From Veillonellaceae bacterium (GTDB lineage: Bacteria; Bacillota_C; Negativicutes; UBA1444), in contig JAAZNU010000049.1 of NCBI GenBank assembly GCA_012798135.1, forward strand, positions 1-64,000: DNA of 64,000 bases, written 5' to 3'. The notes beneath the pieces were generated by a model. That model did not search any database. It worked only from the letters and a program-made list of their open reading frames with translations, and was not told the origin of the DNA. Position numbers and translations under genes: made by a program. Position 1 is the first letter of the stretch. The number at the start of each line of letters is the position of its first letter. Positions 8,417 through 16,335 of the stretch are shown one piece after another.

Positions 8417-9721
8417 ATGTCCGGAAACGGCCAGAGAAAACAGAGCGAAAAGGCGGTCGGGCGCTGGCTGCTGATTTTGATCGGCGCCGTTGTCCTCTGG
8501 GGAGCCGTGACGGAGAATCTCCACATCTGGCCGATCCGGAATACACTGGAATACCGGCTGAGCCGCACTTGGTGGAATTGGACCGGCGAGCCGGCGGTTT
8601 CACCGGTCGGCGCGGTTGCCGGGCAGGTTTCGACGCCATCCGGTGACGGGATTGCCGAAGCCACGGTGGTTTTGTCGGAATGGGACGGCCGGGTCCATAT
8701 TGCCCGGACGGATGAGCGGGGGCATTATCGAATCGACGGGGCGCCGGTCGGTTTTTACCGTCTGGCGGCCGTGGCCCCGGGCTATGCGCCGGTTCAGACC
8801 GGTGGAATCCTGCGGGGCGTGACCGTGCGTCCGGGACAGTCGACTGGGGCGTCTTTTTGCCTGAAACCGAATGAAAAAGCGATATTGCCGGCTTTGCCCA
8901 AACCCGACCTGTTGGATCCGCAGACGCTGGTCTGCCAGAGTCCGGTTCCCGGCGAAGCGCGGCGCGAAACGTTGCAGTTTGTTGAGCCGGGATTCAATGA
9001 ACTGATTTTTTTGTACCGTCCGATCGAGCGGACGGAGCAGGCCTTGCCGGTATTGGTGACCGTATACCCTGGACCCGTCGATACCTGGGAATGTGTCAGT
9101 ATCAGCCTGGCGCAGGCCGGCTACGCCGTGGTCGCTTTGGGTCCGGCGTACGGACTCGACCTGACCCGGGATGTTGACCTGTTGGAGCGACTGGTTGCCC
9201 TGATCCGGCGCGGGGACGTAGCAGGGACCGATCCGGCACGGGTGGCCGCTCTTGGCGGCAGCTACAGCGCCTGGCTGCTGGAACTGCTGATGTTGCGGGA
9301 CCCCGGTCTGGATGCGGTGGTGCTGTTGGGACCGCCGACCGATATGTTCGATTTTCGGCGCCGGTATGAACGGGAGGGATTCGTCCCGCCGTTTGGCCTG
9401 GACCGGGCGTTGGTGGCTCTGGGCTTGCCGAGTCGGGAACCACTGCGTTACCTGAAGCATTCGATGGTGTACCAGGTGCGGCCGGGACTGCCGGCGACCA
9501 TCCTGTTCCACAGCTACCAGGATGAAATTGTGCCGTACCAGCAAAGCGGGTTGCTGGCCGACAGTCTGGCGCGGCAGGGGGTTGAAGCCGAGTTGCATCT
9601 GTTTGATGGCGCCAGTCATTATCTGCTGGAAGACGGCGAAGCCTCCATGGCCATATATCGCAAGACGTTGGATTTTTTGCGACGGCACGGCTTGGCGCCG
9701 TTTCCGGGAAAGGGGAAATGA
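8417..9721 (+). CDS. Membrane-anchored alpha/beta hydrolase with carboxypeptidase regulatory-like domain
   Basis: 434 residues. An N-terminal signal anchor at about 16-34 (WLLILIGAVVLWGAV) is followed by a carboxypeptidase-regulatory-like beta-sandwich at about 65-145 (GAVAGQVSTPSGDGIAEATV to VRPGQSTGASF). An alpha/beta hydrolase of the S9/dienelactone hydrolase type occupies about 190-425. The triad can be read: Ser in GGSYSAW, Asp in HSYQDEIVPY and His in DGASHYLLED. Exported placement with a short cytoplasmic tail is inferred. ATG start with GAGAGGAG upstream. It is the first gene of a four-gene set with an SDR, Aas and LplT, so an ester or lipid-related substrate is plausible but unproven. 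Confidence 0.82.
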   Translation: MSGNGQRKQSEKAVGRWLLILIGAVVLWGAVTENLHIWPIRNTLEYRLSRTWWNWTGEPAVSPVGAVAGQVSTPSGDGIAEATVVLSEWDGRVHIARTDERGHYRIDGAPVGFYRLAAVAPGYAPVQTGGILRGVTVRPGQSTGASFCLKPNEKAILPALPKPDLLDPQTLVCQSPVPGEARRETLQFVEPGFNELIFLYRPIERTEQALPVLVTVYPGPVDTWECVSISLAQAGYAVVALGPAYGLDLTRDVDLLERLVALIRRGDVAGTDPARVAALGGSYSAWLLELLMLRDPGLDAVVLLGPPTDMFDFRRRYEREGFVPPFGLDRALVALGLPSREPLRYLKHSMVYQVRPGLPATILFHSYQDEIVPYQQSGLLADSLARQGVEAELHLFDGASHYLLEDGEASMAIYRKTLDFLRRHGLAPFPGKGK

Positions 9722-9725
9722 GACG

Positions 9726-10493
9726 ATGAACTTGGACTTTCGGGGGAAATCGGTCTTGATCACCGGCGGAACCTCCGGCATCGGGCTGGCCGCCGCCCGA
9801 TTGTTTGCGGAGGCCGGCGCGGCCGTAGCTCTCGCGGGAAGGGATCGGGAAAGGGGACGGGCGGCTGCAGCCGCCTTGCCGATCGCCGACCAGCCGCCCA
9901 TTTTTCTGGCCGGGGACGTGACCGCGGTCGACGAGTGCGGTCAGTTGGTCGGGGAGGCGCTTCGCCATTTTGGCGGGAAGCTCGATGTATTGGTGAATTC
10001 CGCCGGCGAATATCTGGAACGGCCGATCGAAGAAACAAGCGAAGTGGAGTTTGACCGAATCCTGGCGGTCAACCTGAAAGGGACATATTTTATGTCAAAG
10101 GCGGCACTGCCGGCTTTGAAACAGAGCCGGGGTTGCATTGTCAACGTTTCCTCCGACGCCGGACTCACCGGCAATATCAATTGCAGCGCCTATTGTGCGG
10201 CCAAAGGGGCTGTCACCCTGTTCACGAAAGCTTTGGCCCTGGAAACGGCGCCGCAGGGCGTACGGGTCAACTGCGTATGCCCGGGTGACATCGATACGCC
10301 GATGTTGGCACGGCAATTGTCGGCCGCTGAGAACCCAACGACGGCCCGGCGCGATATGGAGTCCGTCTATCCGCTGGGACGGCTTGGCAAACCGGACGAG
10401 GTGGCCGGTGTCATCCTGTTCCTGGCTGCCGATGCCGCCTCGTTTGTTACCGGTGCCGCCTGGAGTGTGGACGGCGGGTTGACGGCCATATGA
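9726..10493 (+). CDS. SDR-family oxidoreductase
   Basis: 255-residue classical short-chain dehydrogenase/reductase. It has the nucleotide motif TGGTSGIG near the N-terminus, NSAG, catalytic Ser in IVNVSSDAG, the YxxxK pair in YCAAKGAV and the PGDIDTPM substrate loop. The length and the C-terminal FVTGAAWSVDGG are typical of 3-oxoacyl-ACP reductase-like SDRs. It starts 4 nt after the hydrolase stop and overlaps the aas-like gene by 4 nt (ATGA). The context suggests a lipid or acyl substrate; specificity cannot be read from the sequence. Confidence 0.9.
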   Translation: MNLDFRGKSVLITGGTSGIGLAAARLFAEAGAAVALAGRDRERGRAAAAALPIADQPPIFLAGDVTAVDECGQLVGEALRHFGGKLDVLVNSAGEYLERPIEETSEVEFDRILAVNLKGTYFMSKAALPALKQSRGCIVNVSSDAGLTGNINCSAYCAAKGAVTLFTKALALETAPQGVRVNCVCPGDIDTPMLARQLSAAENPTTARRDMESVYPLGRLGKPDEVAGVILFLAADAASFVTGAAWSVDGGLTAI

Positions 10494-12616
10494 GACGATT
10501 GCTGCGGTGGCTGTTCCAGCGACTGTTTTCCCTGCGGGCCACTCATTTGGAGCGGCTGCGGTTTGACGGGCCTACTGTTATCATGCCTAACCATGTGTCG
10601 TTTTTGGACGCGGTTCTGCTATACGCGTACCTACCGGCAACCGTCTGTTTCGTAGTGAATACGGAAATCGCCGCCAACCGCTGGGTTGCCTTAGCGTTGC
10701 GTTTTTGCCGGCACGTGGAGATCGAGCCACGTAATCCGTATGCGCTGCGAACGGTGATCGCAATGGTGAAGGAATCGGTGCCGGTGGTGCTGTTTCCCGA
10801 GGGCCGGATTACCGTGACCGGCAGTCTGATGAAGATGTACACGGGAGCGGCCATGGTCGCCTGGAAAACAGCGGCGCAAATTTTCCCCGTCATTTTGCGG
10901 GGACCGGAGTTTTCACGGTTTTCCCGCGTCCAGGACAAAGTCCGGGCGCGCTGGTTCCCGACGATTCAATTGTATGTGGATTCGCCCCGGAGGTTAACAG
11001 CGGATGTGACATTGAGCTTCCGGGTCCAGAAAGAAGCACTGGGCGACCAGCTGTTGTCATTGATGCAACAGGCCTTGTTCAGTGCTCGGCGCGAAGCCTA
11101 TCAAGGAATGGATTTTTATGATCGGTTGCTGAAATCAGCCCGCTTGTATGGCATGGGAAAAGTGATTGCCCGAGACCTGACCCGGACGATGACGTATCGA
11201 CAGTTACTGACGGCCATTCAGGCACTGTCCGTCAAATTGGCGGAAGTATTGGGATCGGAGAGTGTGGCCGGTGTATTGATGCCCAATGCCGTCGCGCATG
11301 TCACTTTGCTGTTTGCCCTGTTTCGGTTGGGAAAAACCCCGGCAGTGTTTAACTTTTCGACCGGAACGAAGAATCTCGTCGACTGCGCCGCGAATGCCGG
11401 TGTCCGGACGGTATTCACATCGCGGGCCTTTGTCGAACGAGCCGGGTTGGCGGAATTGACGCAACGGTTGGCCGAATCGTACCGGATCGTTTATTTGGAA
11501 GACCTCGCCGCGCGGATCGGGTTTGCCGACAAATTGGCGGCCGTATGGCAGACCTGCTTGGAACATAAAGGTCAGGGATCACCGTCGTCGCGGATCATTC
11601 TGTTCACTTCCGGCACGGAAGGCCGACCCAAAGGCGTCGTGCTTAGTCATGATGCCATTCTCAGCAATATCGACCAAGCCAGCAGCTTGATCGACTATAC
11701 GCCGGCTGACCGCATGCTCAACGCTCTGCCGATGTTTCACAGCTTTGGCCTGATGGCCGGAACTTTGCTCCCTATATTCGGCGGTGTGGAATTGTTTCTG
11801 TATCCATCGCCGCTCCATTATCGGCTTGTTCCGGAAGTGGTTTATGATTTCAATGCCACATTGATGCTGGGGACTCCCACTTTTTTGGCAGGGTACGGAA
11901 AAAGAGCCCATGCTTATGATTTTCGAAGCATACGCCATATTCTGGCGGGCGGCGAAAAGCTATCGGCTGCGGTGCGCGAACTTTGGCATGACAAATTCGG
12001 CATTCGCATTCTGGAGGGCTATGGAATTACCGAAACGGGTCCGGTTCTGGCGTTGAATACGCCGCTGGCGCATCGTTCCGGCACAGTGGGACGGTTCATG
12101 CCAGGGATCGAGTGGCGGATCGAACCGGTGGAGGGAATTGAGCGTGGCGGCAACCTGTTTGTCCGGGGGCCGAATCTGATGGACGGATATCTGCTGTATG
12201 AGCGGGGGTTCCAACCTCAGACCGGCTGGTTCTCGACCGGCGATGTCGTTGCGGTGGACCCGGCGGGTTTTGTTCAGATTCAGGCTCGTCTGAAGCGATT
12301 TGCCAAGATCGCCGGCGAAATGATCAACCTGCAGGTGGTGGAGGAAGCGGCGGCGGCCTGCTTTGCGGGAGGTATTCACGCGGTGCTCGCCGTCGCCGAC
12401 GGTCGAAAAGGCGAACGGATCATTCTGTTTACCACCGCGAAAGTTGCGGATCGTAAGACGATTCGTGAGTATTTGTTGGCCGAGGGACACAGTGGGCTAT
12501 ATGCGCCGTCTGAACTGGTCCGGCTGGAAAAAATGCCGCTGTTGGGGAGCGGCAAGCCGGATTACATGACTTTGCAGCGGCAGGCGGCCCAACTGGTGGC
12601 GGAGAATCCATCATGA
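10490..12616 (+). CDS. aas: Bifunctional 2-acylglycerophospholipid acyltransferase / acyl-ACP synthetase
   Basis: 708 residues, close to E. coli Aas (719). The N-terminal PlsC-like domain (about 1-200) has NHVSFLD (the HX4D motif) and FPEGRIT. The C-terminal adenylate-forming domain (about 210-700) has FTSGTEGRPKGVVLSH, GYGITETGP and FSTGDVVAVD. Aas re-acylates lysophospholipids at the inner face of the inner membrane using an acyl group activated on its own ACP site. It overlaps the lplT-like gene by 4 nt, the same functional pair as in Proteobacteria. Confidence 0.92.
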   Translation: MRRLLRWLFQRLFSLRATHLERLRFDGPTVIMPNHVSFLDAVLLYAYLPATVCFVVNTEIAANRWVALALRFCRHVEIEPRNPYALRTVIAMVKESVPVVLFPEGRITVTGSLMKMYTGAAMVAWKTAAQIFPVILRGPEFSRFSRVQDKVRARWFPTIQLYVDSPRRLTADVTLSFRVQKEALGDQLLSLMQQALFSARREAYQGMDFYDRLLKSARLYGMGKVIARDLTRTMTYRQLLTAIQALSVKLAEVLGSESVAGVLMPNAVAHVTLLFALFRLGKTPAVFNFSTGTKNLVDCAANAGVRTVFTSRAFVERAGLAELTQRLAESYRIVYLEDLAARIGFADKLAAVWQTCLEHKGQGSPSSRIILFTSGTEGRPKGVVLSHDAILSNIDQASSLIDYTPADRMLNALPMFHSFGLMAGTLLPIFGGVELFLYPSPLHYRLVPEVVYDFNATLMLGTPTFLAGYGKRAHAYDFRSIRHILAGGEKLSAAVRELWHDKFGIRILEGYGITETGPVLALNTPLAHRSGTVGRFMPGIEWRIEPVEGIERGGNLFVRGPNLMDGYLLYERGFQPQTGWFSTGDVVAVDPAGFVQIQARLKRFAKIAGEMINLQVVEEAAAACFAGGIHAVLAVADGRKGERIILFTTAKVADRKTIREYLLAEGHSGLYAPSELVRLEKMPLLGSGKPDYMTLQRQAAQLVAENPS

Positions 12617-13776
12617 ACGGTTTCCACGCCTTGTTGGTCGCACAGTTCCTTTCGGCGTTTGTCGATAACATGATACTGTTCGTCGCCCAGGCAATCCTCG
12701 TTCGGGACGCATTTCCGGGCTGGTATCTGCAGCTGGTCCAGGCCACCTTTTTGTTCGCCTATATTCTTCTTTCGCCCTGGGCGGGCCGGATTGCCGACCG
12801 GTTTGCCAAACGCCTGGTCCTGATCGGCGGCAATGTCGTAAAATGTGGCGGAGTCGGACTGCTGCTCGCGGGGGCCGATCCGGCCATCGGTTATGCCGTG
12901 GTCGGGGTCGGCGCGGTATTGTACAGCCCGGCCAAATACGGGATCCTGCCATTTTTGGCGAATTCGGACCAACAGTTGCTGCAGGCCAATGCACAAGTGG
13001 AAGGGACTACGATTTTGGCCATCCTTGCCGGTGCGGTTGCCGGCGGCTGGTTAGCCGACCATTCGATCATTCTGGCCTTGACCGTCTGTATCCTGTTCTA
13101 TGTCGGATCAGCGACGCTATGTTTGGGGATTCCCAGTGATCCATACAATAGCGACATAATGTTTCGCAATGCGATCCCGGATTTTTTGAGAGATTTATCC
13201 CGCGTGTTGCAGGTTCCCCGTGGCCGATTTTCCTTATTGGGAACCGGTGGATTTTGGATGGCGTCGGCCGTGTTGCGGCTAGCGGTGTTCAGTTGGCTGC
13301 CTGTAGCCTTTGGCATTCGCGACAACACGACCATCGGCCTGATGATCACACTGAGCGGAGTTGGACTGGTCGTCGGCGCCGCCTTGACGCCGCGACTGAT
13401 TCCGGTCGGCCATACTATCCGGGTAATCGGTTGCGGCGCGCTGATGGGTAGTTGTCTGCTGCTGTTGCCCTGGTCGCCTGGTTTGACCCTGGCGCTATTG
13501 ATCCAGACTATATGCGGTAGTTTTGGCGGGATGTACGTGATTCCACTCAATGCCATACTGCAGCGGGTAGGGGAACAGACGGTCGGTACTGGAAAGATCG
13601 TGGCGATCCAGAATTTTGCCGAAAACACGTTGATGCTGGCCGGAGTTCTGGCGTTTTTAGCGGCAAGCATGACCGGAGTGCCAGTCGTCTGGTCGATGTC
13701 GGCGAACGGATTGGTTTTGCTGTTAATTGTAGCCAGATTGTATTTACAACAACGATCTTGCCAGACGAGCGTCTGA
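12613..13776 (+). CDS. lplT: Lysophospholipid transporter (MFS)
   Basis: 387-residue major facilitator with about 12 hydrophobic segments. LplT flips lysophosphatidylethanolamine or lysophosphatidylglycerol from the outer to the inner leaflet of the inner membrane for Aas. The N-terminal stretch LLVAQFLSAFVDNM, the SPWAGRIADRFAKR loop and LYSPAKYGILPFL are characteristic of the family, and the length matches E. coli LplT (397). ATG start overlaps the aas stop. The pair supports a diderm envelope with outer-membrane phospholipid turnover. Confidence 0.9.
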   Translation: MNGFHALLVAQFLSAFVDNMILFVAQAILVRDAFPGWYLQLVQATFLFAYILLSPWAGRIADRFAKRLVLIGGNVVKCGGVGLLLAGADPAIGYAVVGVGAVLYSPAKYGILPFLANSDQQLLQANAQVEGTTILAILAGAVAGGWLADHSIILALTVCILFYVGSATLCLGIPSDPYNSDIMFRNAIPDFLRDLSRVLQVPRGRFSLLGTGGFWMASAVLRLAVFSWLPVAFGIRDNTTIGLMITLSGVGLVVGAALTPRLIPVGHTIRVIGCGALMGSCLLLLPWSPGLTLALLIQTICGSFGGMYVIPLNAILQRVGEQTVGTGKIVAIQNFAENTLMLAGVLAFLAASMTGVPVVWSMSANGLVLLLIVARLYLQQRSCQTSV

Positions 13777-13790
13777 CAAACATATGTTCG
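13777..13790. promoter_or_regulatory. LexA-box-like dyad
   Basis: CAAACATATGTTCG matches the Firmicute LexA box CGAAC-N4-GTTCG at all but one position. It begins immediately after the lplT stop codon, about 45 bp upstream of the thrS -35 element. No classical SOS gene is adjacent, so this may be chance. Confidence 0.25.
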
Positions 13791-13835
13791 ACATAACTTA
13801 TTTACACAAAACAAACGTTCGATCAATGGCATGCG

Positions 13836-13864
13836 TTGACTTTGTTGGTTGCAGGGAATATAAT
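13836..13864 (+). promoter_or_regulatory. Sigma-A promoter of thrS
   Basis: TTGACT (13836-13841), a 17-bp spacer and TATAAT (13859-13864). Transcription would start near 13871, just ahead of the T-box leader. Confidence 0.85.
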
Positions 13865-13870
13865 AAATCT

Positions 13871-14131
13871 TAATTAAATTTGGCAAACAGTAATGCGAAG
13901 GACACGACCCTTCATCCCAACCGGTTCCAGAGAGAATGCGCCGCGGCTGAAAGCGCTTCACACGGAAGATGACGGATTACCCCCTTTAAACTGTCGAACC
14001 GAAAGACAAGGATAGGTTCGGACCGGATGCCCTCCGTTACCGGGGCTGTGAGCCGGGCGCGTATAGCGCCAATTGGGGTGGAACCGCGAGATCAACTCTC
14101 GTCCCGTGACTGGGATGGGAGTTTTTTTATT
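13871..14131 (+). ncRNA. T-box leader (threonyl-tRNA sensing)
   Basis: The T-box signature AATTGGGGTGGAACCGCG lies at 14071-14088. It is followed by a terminator hairpin (about 14094-14131) with stems CTCTCGTCCC and GGGATGGGAG and a run of T. A GGACACGAC start, an AGAGA motif and stem-rich sequence occupy the 5' part. An ACC at 13979-13981 is placed where a threonine specifier codon would be expected. The leader precedes thrS, so uncharged tRNA-Thr should permit readthrough. The specifier assignment is less certain than the T-box itself. Confidence 0.92.
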
Positions 14132-14195
14132 TGGCATTATTGGCGCTCCGCCGAAAGCCGATATACTTATTGGATGGAATAGGGAGGGGATTTGC

Positions 14196-16118
14196 ATGGA
14201 AAAGATTAAAATTACCCTGAAAGACGGATCCGTTAAAGAAGTCGACAAAGGGATCACCCTGCAGGAACTGGCGGCTTTCCTGAGCCGGTCGCTGGCCAAA
14301 TCCGCACTGGCCGCGAAGGTTAACGGCAAGGTTATGGATCTGCCGCGTACTCTCGAACAGGATGCGACCGTGGAGTTTTTCGGGTCGGATACCCAGGAAG
14401 GCTTGGATGCCCTGCGGCACAGCGCGTCGCACGTGATGGCGCAGGCCATTCAACACCTGTTCGGTGACCAGGTGCAGTTCGGCATCGGGCCGTGGATTGC
14501 CAACGGTTTCTATTACGACATTGATACGGAACATACGTTTGTCCCGGAAGACTTGCCGAAAATTGAAGCCGAAATGGAAAAAATCATCAAGCAGGATTTG
14601 CCGATCGTTCGTCAGGAGTTGCCCCGTGAGGAGGCAATTCGCTTCTTTGAACAGAAGGGGCAGCATTATAAGGTTGAGCTCATTCGTGATCTGCCGGAGG
14701 ATGCTGTGATCTCGCTCTATACCCAGGGCGACTTCACTGATCTTTGCGCCGGGCCGCATTTGCCGTCGACCGGCCGCATCAAGGCGCTGAAGCTTCAAAA
14801 TTTGGCTGGCGCCTATTGGCGGGGCAATGAAAAGAACAAGATGTTGCAGCGGATTTATGGGACTGCCTTTGAGAAGAAAGCGGATCTCGACGCTTATCTG
14901 CACATGCTGGAGGAAGCCGCCCGGCGCGATCACCGTAAGCTGGGCAAGGAACTCGATTTGTTCAGTATTCAGGAGGAGGGCCCGGGTTTCCCGTTCTTCC
15001 ACGCCAAAGGCATGGTCATCCGCAATGAGCTGGAGAACTTCTGGCGGAAGCTGCATGTGAAGTTCGGCTATGAGGAAATCAAGACGCCAATCATTCTGAA
15101 CGAGGCCCTGTGGCATCAATCCGGCCACTGGGACCATTACAAGGAAAACATGTATTTCACCAAGATCGACGATGCCGACTACGCGGTCAAGCCGATGAAC
15201 TGCCCGGGCGGCATGCTGGTGTACAAGACCCGGCATCACAGTTACCGCGAATTTCCGATCCGCGCGGCCGAGTTGGGGTTGGTGCACCGCCACGAACTGT
15301 CGGGAGCCCTGCACGGTTTGATGCGGGTGCGGAGCTTTACTCAGGACGACGCCCACATTTTTATGCTGCCATCGCAGATCAAGCAGGAAATCATGGGAGT
15401 CATGGACCTGTTCAACATCGTGTATTCAACGTTCGGGTTGTCTTATCACGCGGAACTGTCCACCAAACCGGAGAATGCAATGGGTTCCGACGAAGTTTGG
15501 GAAGTGGCGACTGCGGCTCTGAAAGAGGCCCTGGACGAGCGGAATATGCCTTATAAGATCAATCCTGGCGATGGCGCCTTCTACGGACCTAAAATCGACT
15601 TCCATCTGAAGGACTCGATCGGCCGGACCTGGCAGTGCGGCACCATCCAACTGGACATGTTGATGCCGGAACGCTTCGACCTGACTTATGTCGGCGAGGA
15701 CGGCCAGCGTCATCGTCCGGTGATGATCCACCGGGTCGCGTTCGGCAGTATGGAACGGTTCATCGGCATCCTGATTGAGCATTACGCCGGGGCCTTCCCG
15801 GCTTGGATCGCGCCGGTGCAGGTCAAGATTCTGCCGATCACCGACCGGAACACCGAATATGCGCAAAAACTAGCCGCCAGTCTGAAAGAGCTCGACATTC
15901 GGGTGGAAGTGGACGAGCGCAGCGAAAAGATCGGCTACAAGATCCGTGAAGCCCAGATGGAGAAAGTTCCGTTCATGCTGGTGCTGGGCGACAAGGAGCA
16001 GGAAGCCGGCGCGGTGGCCGTTCGGGTCCGCGGGAAGGGCGATGTCGGCACGATGGGCTTCGATGCCTTCCGCGACATGGTGCTGGACGCTATCCGGAGC
16101 AAAACGCAACAACAGTAA
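14196..16118 (+). CDS. thrS: Threonyl-tRNA synthetase
   Basis: 640 residues. Domains in order: TGS (about 1-62), the second additional (editing) domain with HSASHVMAQAI (about 70-220), the class II catalytic core (about 240-540) and the anticodon-binding domain (about 545-640). The zinc/catalytic signature MNCPGGM and the LVHRHELSGALHGLMRVR motif 2 region are intact. ATG at 14196 is chosen over any upstream codon because AGGGAGGGG lies just before it and the TGS domain begins there. The T-box upstream ties expression to threonine charging. Confidence 0.98.
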   Translation: MEKIKITLKDGSVKEVDKGITLQELAAFLSRSLAKSALAAKVNGKVMDLPRTLEQDATVEFFGSDTQEGLDALRHSASHVMAQAIQHLFGDQVQFGIGPWIANGFYYDIDTEHTFVPEDLPKIEAEMEKIIKQDLPIVRQELPREEAIRFFEQKGQHYKVELIRDLPEDAVISLYTQGDFTDLCAGPHLPSTGRIKALKLQNLAGAYWRGNEKNKMLQRIYGTAFEKKADLDAYLHMLEEAARRDHRKLGKELDLFSIQEEGPGFPFFHAKGMVIRNELENFWRKLHVKFGYEEIKTPIILNEALWHQSGHWDHYKENMYFTKIDDADYAVKPMNCPGGMLVYKTRHHSYREFPIRAAELGLVHRHELSGALHGLMRVRSFTQDDAHIFMLPSQIKQEIMGVMDLFNIVYSTFGLSYHAELSTKPENAMGSDEVWEVATAALKEALDERNMPYKINPGDGAFYGPKIDFHLKDSIGRTWQCGTIQLDMLMPERFDLTYVGEDGQRHRPVMIHRVAFGSMERFIGILIEHYAGAFPAWIAPVQVKILPITDRNTEYAQKLAASLKELDIRVEVDERSEKIGYKIREAQMEKVPFMLVLGDKEQEAGAVAVRVRGKGDVGTMGFDAFRDMVLDAIRSKTQQQ

Positions 16119-16132
16119 CTGGCTAAATAGAC

Positions 16133-16170
16133 AAAAGGCGCTGGAAAGAATGATTTCCAGCGCCCTTTTT
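16133..16170 (+). terminator. Intrinsic terminator after thrS
   Basis: AAAAGGCGCTGGAAA (16133-16147) pairs with TTTCCAGCGCCCTTTTT (16154-16170) around a 6-nt loop. This is a strong GC stem with a T run. Confidence 0.92.
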
Positions 16171-16335
16171 GTTGGTTCACCATCGTCGTCGGCTGTCTGA
16201 AATGGTCATTTTTCTGCCGGAAGAATGTTCTATTGTCGGAAAAAGCAGGGTTTCACAGTCATGACAAGAAATAATAGACAGTAGTAAAGTGTTTCCAAGT
16301 GATAATCTTCGGGATAATTGCAGGATGGTGTGGCA

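Noticed and set aside
8600..9901. 433-codon open frame on the minus strand
   Set aside because: It is antisense to the hydrolase and SDR genes, which have clear domains and ribosome sites. The predicted peptide is low-complexity and Arg/Gln-rich, as expected from a GC-rich shadow frame.
14127..15356. 409-codon open frame on the minus strand
   Set aside because: Antisense to thrS and its leader; no domain recognised.
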